Origin: an uncultured Clostridia bacterium
Lineage (GTDB): Bacteria; Bacillota; Clostridia; Oscillospirales; Acutalibacteraceae
DNA: 64,000 nucleotides
Reading direction: 5' to 3'
Assembly (NCBI GenBank): GCA_937920235.1
Contig: CALGUK010000049.1
Coordinates: 11,677 to 75,676 of the forward strand
This document shows positions 59,963 through 64,000 of this stretch, piece by piece. Position 1 is the first letter of the stretch; the number at the start of each line of letters is the position of its first letter. Under the pieces are notes generated by a model. It had not been told where the DNA came from, did no database searches, and was given only the letters and a program-made list of their open reading frames with translations. The position numbers and the translations under genes are program-made.

Positions 59963-61234
59963 TTATATCTGAGCGAGTGCTTGTTCTATATCAGCAATAA
60001 TATCGTCAACGTTCTCGATACCTACTGAAAATCTGATAAGATCAGGAGAAACACCGCATTCAACAAGCTCACTGTCACTTAACTGTCTGTGAGTTGATGA
60101 GGCAGGGTGAAGCACACAGGTCCTTGCGTCTGCTACGTGAGTTACAACTGCGGCAAGCTCAAGTGAATTCATAAACTTTTCTGCAGCATCTCTGCCGCCC
60201 TTAACACCGAATGAAACAACACCGCAGGTTCCGTTCGGCATATATTTCTGAACAAGGTCGTAATACTTGTTGCCGGGAAGAGCAGGGTAGTTAACCCAGG
60301 AAATCTTGTCATTATTTTGGAGATACTTCGCAACGGCAAGAGCGTTACTGCAATGTCTTTCCATACGGAGGTGAAGTGTTTCAAGTCCTAAGTTAAGGTA
60401 ATATGAGTTCTGCGGAGCAGGAGTTGAACCGTAGTCGCGAAGGAGCTGTGCAACGATTTTTGTGATGTAACCCGCTTTGCCGAAATCCTTGGTATATACC
60501 GCGCCGTGATAACTTTCGTCGGGCTGGGTAAGTCCGGGGAACTTATCGTTTTGTTCCCAGTCAAAGTTGCCGCTGTCAATAACCGCACCGCCGATAATGT
60601 TAGCGTGACCCTCCATATATTTTGTGGTCGAGTGGGTGACAATATCCGCACCGAATTCAAACGGACGGCAGTTGATCGGAGTGGGGAAGGTGTTGTCAAC
60701 AATAAGCGGAACACCGTTGGCATGGGCGATTTTTGCAAATTTTTCAATGTCAAGAATATCAAGTGAGGGATTTGCAATAGTTTCACCGAAAAGAGCCTTT
60801 GTGTTTGGTCTGAAAGCGGCCTGAATTTCCTCTTCGCTTGCATTTGGGTCAACAAATGTTACTTCGATACCGAGCTTTCTCATCGTGACATTGAAAAGAT
60901 TAAATGTGCCGCCGTAGATTGTTGCCGCACTTACAAAGTGGTCGCCCGATCCCATAATATTGATGAGTGAGAAGAAGTTTGCAGCCTGACCGGAAGATGT
61001 GAGCACACCTGCAACACCGCCCTCAAGCATTGTGATTTTCTGTGCAACCGCATCACTTGTGGGGTTGGCAAGACGTGTATACATGTATCCGGGCTGAAGG
61101 TCAAAAAGCTTTGCCATTGCCTCGCTTGTGTCATATTTAAATGTAGTGCTCTGGTTTATCGGGAGAACTCTCGGCTCTCCGTTTTTTGGTCTGTAAGCGC
61201 CTTGCACACAGTTGGTTTCTATTTTATATGCCAT
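59963..61234 (-). CDS. O-acetylhomoserine sulfhydrylase (Cys/Met-metabolism PLP enzyme)
   Basis: 423 residues: SSGQAANFFSL cofactor loop, DNTFPTPINCRPFEFGADIVTHS (seen in part) and the PLP lysine in STTKYMEGH. The insert around DESYHGAVY and overall length fit O-acetylhomoserine sulfhydrylase (MetY-like) rather than cystathionine synthase or lyase. It makes homocysteine, the substrate of MetH. The start is ATG 61234 behind GGAGG on the minus strand. Confidence 0.9.
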   Translation of the reverse strand: MAYKIETNCVQGAYRPKNGEPRVLPINQSTTFKYDTSEAMAKLFDLQPGYMYTRLANPTSDAVAQKITMLEGGVAGVLTSSGQAANFFSLINIMGSGDHFVSAATIYGGTFNLFNVTMRKLGIEVTFVDPNASEEEIQAAFRPNTKALFGETIANPSLDILDIEKFAKIAHANGVPLIVDNTFPTPINCRPFEFGADIVTHSTTKYMEGHANIIGGAVIDSGNFDWEQNDKFPGLTQPDESYHGAVYTKDFGKAGYITKIVAQLLRDYGSTPAPQNSYYLNLGLETLHLRMERHCSNALAVAKYLQNNDKISWVNYPALPGNKYYDLVQKYMPNGTCGVVSFGVKGGRDAAEKFMNSLELAAVVTHVADARTCVLHPASSTHRQLSDSELVECGVSPDLIRFSVGIENVDDIIADIEQALAQI

Positions 61235-61239
61235 TTTAA

Positions 61240-62448
61240 TCAATCCTCCAAAAATTTTTTCATAAGTTCAACACCGCTTCCAACAAAAAGCCCGGTAGCC
61301 TTTGCAGTCTCTTCGTTGATAGTATCTACACCGTTTATTTCCTTATTCTTGTGATAAATCATAAAGGGAACAGGGTCAGAAGCGTGAGTAGCAGTAACAA
61401 TGGGTGTGGGATGGTCAGGAAGAATCATAATCTTGTAATCATCATAATCCTTAAGACCTTCAAAGATTACAGGAAGTACCTGTTCATCAATAATTTCAAT
61501 TGCACGAACTTTGTTTTCAGGCTCTCTTCTGTGACCACATTCATCAGGAGCTTCAATGTGAATGTAAGCATAGTCGCAACCATTCTTAAGTGCCTCAACA
61601 GCAGCCTCAGCTTTACCTACAAAGTTTGTGTCTATGTATCCTGTTGCACCCTCTACATCGGGCGTTTCCATTTTTGCACATTTACCGATACCTTTAAGAA
61701 GGTCAACAGCAGAAATTACAGCACCTTTTATACCGTAAAGCTCTTCAAACGGAGAAAGTGCAGGCTTTTTGCCCTCACCCCAAAGCCAGATTGAGTTTGC
61801 GGGACGCTTACCGTTCTTGATTCTTTCAAGGTTTACAGGATGGTCTTTAAGCAAATCGTAGCTTTCTTTCATCATTCTGATAAGGTCTTTTGCATTTTCA
61901 CTTGTTGAAAGGTATTCGCCCACAACTCTGCCTGAAATGTCGTGTGGTGGTGTCATATTACCAAGGTCAGTTGTACCGTTATTCCATACAAGACAGTGAC
62001 GATAGCTTACACCACTGTAGAACTTGTAAATATCGTTACCGAAATGTTCCTCTACGGTTGCTATAATCTTCTCTGCTTCTGCAGTTGAAATATCGTCTGC
62101 GCAGTAATCGACCATAGTCTTATCTGTGTAGTTCTCTTCGTCAGAAAGTGTGACGATGTTACAACGAAGAGTAACATCTGTATCCTTGAGGTCAACTCCG
62201 ATGCTTGCGGCCTCAAGAGGACTTCTTCCGGTATAATAAATTGACGGGTCAAATCCCATGACGCTCATATTGGCGACATCACTGCCGGGCTTCATACCGT
62301 CGGGAACAGTCTTGATAAGACCCACCGTACCCTTTTTGGCAAGAGCATCAAAATTTGGTTTTTTTGCCATCATCATAGGTGTTTTACCGTCAAACTGCGG
62401 AACGGGATAGTCAGCCATTCCGTCATACAAAACTACAACATATTTCAT
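61240..62448 (-). CDS. ApgM-family phosphotransferase: phosphoglycerate mutase or homoserine kinase
   Basis: 402 residues of the alkaline phosphatase superfamily, archaeal-type phosphoglycerate mutase group. It starts MKYVVVLYDGMADYP, with catalytic serine region GSDVANMSVMG and metal ligands in EAPDECGHR and LPDHPTP. Part of this family is proposed to be an alternative homoserine kinase. Its place directly upstream of O-acetylhomoserine sulfhydrylase on the same strand supports that reading, but glycolytic activity is not excluded. The start is ATG 62448 behind GGAG. Confidence 0.85.
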   Translation of the reverse strand: MKYVVVLYDGMADYPVPQFDGKTPMMMAKKPNFDALAKKGTVGLIKTVPDGMKPGSDVANMSVMGFDPSIYYTGRSPLEAASIGVDLKDTDVTLRCNIVTLSDEENYTDKTMVDYCADDISTAEAEKIIATVEEHFGNDIYKFYSGVSYRHCLVWNNGTTDLGNMTPPHDISGRVVGEYLSTSENAKDLIRMMKESYDLLKDHPVNLERIKNGKRPANSIWLWGEGKKPALSPFEELYGIKGAVISAVDLLKGIGKCAKMETPDVEGATGYIDTNFVGKAEAAVEALKNGCDYAYIHIEAPDECGHRREPENKVRAIEIIDEQVLPVIFEGLKDYDDYKIMILPDHPTPIVTATHASDPVPFMIYHKNKEINGVDTINEETAKATGLFVGSGVELMKKFLED

Positions 62449-62551
62449 CTGTATCATCTCCAAACAGAAATCAAAATAATTTAATCTTTATTTTATCATA
62501 TTTAATAGGTATTGTCAAAATAATTGTTATTCCGTGCAAAATCAGATCTCT

Positions 62552-63274
62552 TTATTTTTCAATACCCCAACCGCTAATATCCCCACGTTGCATACCGCCT
62601 ACAATTTTTTGTCTTAGTGCCGGATAACGCTTTTCTAAGTCTGCGAGGAGATTTTTTGTCTCCTCCCGATTTGTCTTTTCGTCAGCAGGACATTTACTTT
62701 TAACAATAGGTATACTTTCTTTATTAGCGACTCTTGTTATATCTGTTTCATACGCGAAAATCATTGGTCTAATCATATATAAATCTTTTCTTGAAAGATA
62801 TGAAACCGGAGAAAAACATTCAGCCCTGCCGTTACCGAAAAGATTCATAATAAATGTCTCGGCAGCATCGTCAAGATGATGACCGAGAGCTATTTTGTTG
62901 CAGCCGAGTTCCTTTGCGGTATCGTGTAAAAGTCCACGACGCATTCTCGCACACAGACTGCATGGGTTACTTTCCTTTCGCTCTTCAAAAATGATGTGAT
63001 AAAGCTCAGTTTTTTTTATTATATATGGTATGTTATGTTTGTCACAGATTGCGCGAATTCCGGAATAATCAGCATCCTCGTTGTTGAACTGCGGATCTAA
63101 TGTTATAGCGCACAGTTCAAAGCTTTTAGGATAAAAGATTTTAAGGTTTATGAGGCATAAAAGCATAATAACACTGTCTTTTCCGCCTGAAACACACACT
63201 CCTATTCTGTCGCCGTCTTCTATCATATTGTATTTGTCAACTGCCGCACGGACAAGACTTAACAGCTTCTGCAC
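62552..63274 (-). CDS. TtcA-like tRNA thiolation enzyme (PP-loop ATPase)
   Basis: 240 residues: PP-loop VSGGKDSV, CSLCARMRRGLL (Cys-x2-Cys, Fe-S ligands in TtcA) and GHHLDDAAETFIMNLF. TtcA adds sulfur to C32 of tRNAs using a 4Fe-4S cluster. Many Clostridial members of this family are not characterised. The start is GTG 63274 behind AGGATG on the minus strand. Confidence 0.85.
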   Translation of the reverse strand: MQKLLSLVRAAVDKYNMIEDGDRIGVCVSGGKDSVIMLLCLINLKIFYPKSFELCAITLDPQFNNEDADYSGIRAICDKHNIPYIIKKTELYHIIFEERKESNPCSLCARMRRGLLHDTAKELGCNKIALGHHLDDAAETFIMNLFGNGRAECFSPVSYLSRKDLYMIRPMIFAYETDITRVANKESIPIVKSKCPADEKTNREETKNLLADLEKRYPALRQKIVGGMQRGDISGWGIEK

Positions 63275-63462
63275 ATTTTCACATCCTTTTCAATGTTGAA
63301 AAATCTAACCGTTGGTGCTTTCTGACAATATTTTATATTAAATCTATGTAAAAGTAAACAATTTTTTTCAAAATAATAAAAAAGAAAAACATATGAAAAA
63401 ATGAGAAAATAAAAGAAAAAAAGAGAAAAATATTTGATACGTTAAATTTTGTAAAAAATGTG

Positions 63463-63491
63463 TTGACAAGCGAAATCTTCTTTGTTATAAT
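63463..63491 (+). promoter_or_regulatory. Perfect-consensus promoter of rplM-rpsI
   Basis: TTGACA and TATAAT with a 17-base spacer. The rest of the 63275-63529 gap is A-rich with no other recognisable signal. Confidence 0.92.
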
Positions 63492-63529
63492 TTTCGAGCA
63501 ATAAAAAATATTATTCGGAGGTAAGTTCT

Positions 63530-63958
63530 ATGTCAACTTATATGCCAAAAAAGGGCGACATTACCCGTAACTGGTATGTGCTTGACGCAGCAGGTAAAAC
63601 TCTCGGCAGTGTTGCTGCTGAAGCTGCAACTCTTCTCAGAGGTAAGCACAAGCCAACATTCACTCCTCATGCTGACTGTGGTGACCACGTAATCATCATC
63701 AATGCTGAGCAGGTTGTTCTTACAGGTAACAAGCTTGAACAGAAAATGTATTATCATCACACAGGTTACGTTGGTAACATGAAAGAAGTTAAGTACAAGA
63801 CTCTTATGAAGACAAAGCCGGAGTTTGCTGTAACAAAGGCTGTTAAGGGTATGATCCCGGATACAGTAATCGGCCGCGAGGCACTTACTCGTCTTCGTGT
63901 TTACCGCGGTGCAGAGCACAAGCATGCTGCTCAGAAGCCTGAAGTAAGAGAATTTTAA
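63530..63958 (+). CDS. rplM: Ribosomal protein L13
   Basis: 142 residues with RNWYVLDAAGKTLGSVAAEAA, GDHVIIINAEQVVLTGNK and the C-terminal LRVYRGAEHKHAAQKP. A CGGAGGTAAG site precedes the ATG. It is in operon with rpsI as usual. Confidence 0.98.
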   Translation: MSTYMPKKGDITRNWYVLDAAGKTLGSVAAEAATLLRGKHKPTFTPHADCGDHVIIINAEQVVLTGNKLEQKMYYHHTGYVGNMKEVKYKTLMKTKPEFAVTKAVKGMIPDTVIGREALTRLRVYRGAEHKHAAQKPEVREF

Positions 63959-63976
63959 GAAAGGGAGGCTATTTAA

Positions 63977-64000
63977 ATGTACGAAACAAGTCCATTTTTC
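63977..64000 (+). CDS. rpsI: Ribosomal protein S9, N-terminus only
   Basis: ATG 63977 behind GGGAGG opens MYETSPFF, matching the start of S9, and runs off the window. The rplM-rpsI pairing supports the call. Confidence 0.8.

Noticed and set aside
60388..60855. 155-residue alternative frame within the sulfhydrylase gene
   Set aside because: Same-strand out-of-frame shadow of the PLP enzyme; composition is not protein-like.
63361..63440. Terminator or RNA gene in the A-rich stretch before rplM
   Set aside because: Homopurine A-rich sequence without stable inverted repeats.

Overview
The window looks like a chromosomal segment of a low-to-mid GC, spore-forming Clostridia, most likely an Oscillospiraceae/Ruminococcaceae-type gut anaerobe. 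The evidence is the Firmicutes gene order (mraY/ftsW/murG/murA/divIB/ftsZ; yqfC/yqfD/phoH/ybeY/dgkA/era/yqzL/recO/mutS2; ylxM/ffh/rpsP/khpA/rimM/trmD), the sporulation genes ylbJ, yqfC and yqfD, a cohesin-plus-dockerin protein, a BspA-type leucine-rich repeat protein, B12-dependent methionine synthesis, strong AGGAGG-type ribosome sites, and frequent GTG and TTG starts. No rRNA, tRNA, CRISPR array, prophage or insertion sequence was seen. The family-level placement is an inference from gene content.

Layout. 1-6.0 kb: end of the cell-wall and division cluster, closing with ftsZ and a strong terminator. 6.0-6.8 kb: secreted cohesin/dockerin protein. 6.8-8.1 kb (minus): small four-cysteine protein and ylbJ. 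8.2-15.9 kb: sporulation, RNA-processing and repair operon from yqfC to mutS2. 15.9-20.0 kb: lipoprotein, then the signal-recognition-particle and ribosome-maturation operon. 20-28.4 kb: polysaccharide deacetylase, HPr, uvrC, HAD phosphatase, rsmD, coaD, a coiled-coil protein, a DUF4830-like protein, a pseudouridine synthase and a CdaR/PucR-type regulator. 28.6-33.9 kb: ftsE-ftsX-M23 peptidase-S41 homologue, the FtsEX peptidoglycan hydrolase module, followed by an unknown gene. 34-36 kb: greA-lysS.

36-49 kb is the accessory region of most interest. It holds a LytTR response regulator, a GHKL histidine kinase, a tandem kinase copy that has lost both its phospho-histidine and its ATPase domain, a divergent Cro/CI-type regulator beside a 29-bp operator-like dyad, and two very large secreted proteins (an S8 protease with leucine-rich repeats and a BspA-like protein). 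The two secreted proteins end in the same Cys/His-rich 38-residue tail. A bipartite 34-bp element occurs upstream of both the two-component operon and the protease operon.

49-64 kb: small unknown protein, AIM24-family protein, nadE, GtrA-like protein, a membrane-embedded MerR-family regulator with a classic 19-bp-spacer promoter, then rrf2-metH, iscS-iscU, nadA-mnmA. On the minus strand follow O-acetylhomoserine sulfhydrylase, an ApgM-type phosphotransferase and a TtcA-like enzyme. The window closes with rplM and the start of rpsI. These 49-64 kb genes share themes of NAD synthesis, Fe-S assembly, tRNA thiolation and homocysteine/methionine metabolism. Intergenic palindromic repeats (51.0, 53.0 and 57.7 kb) are confined to this part.

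All assignments come from reading motifs, gene order and ribosome sites by eye; no database search was run.
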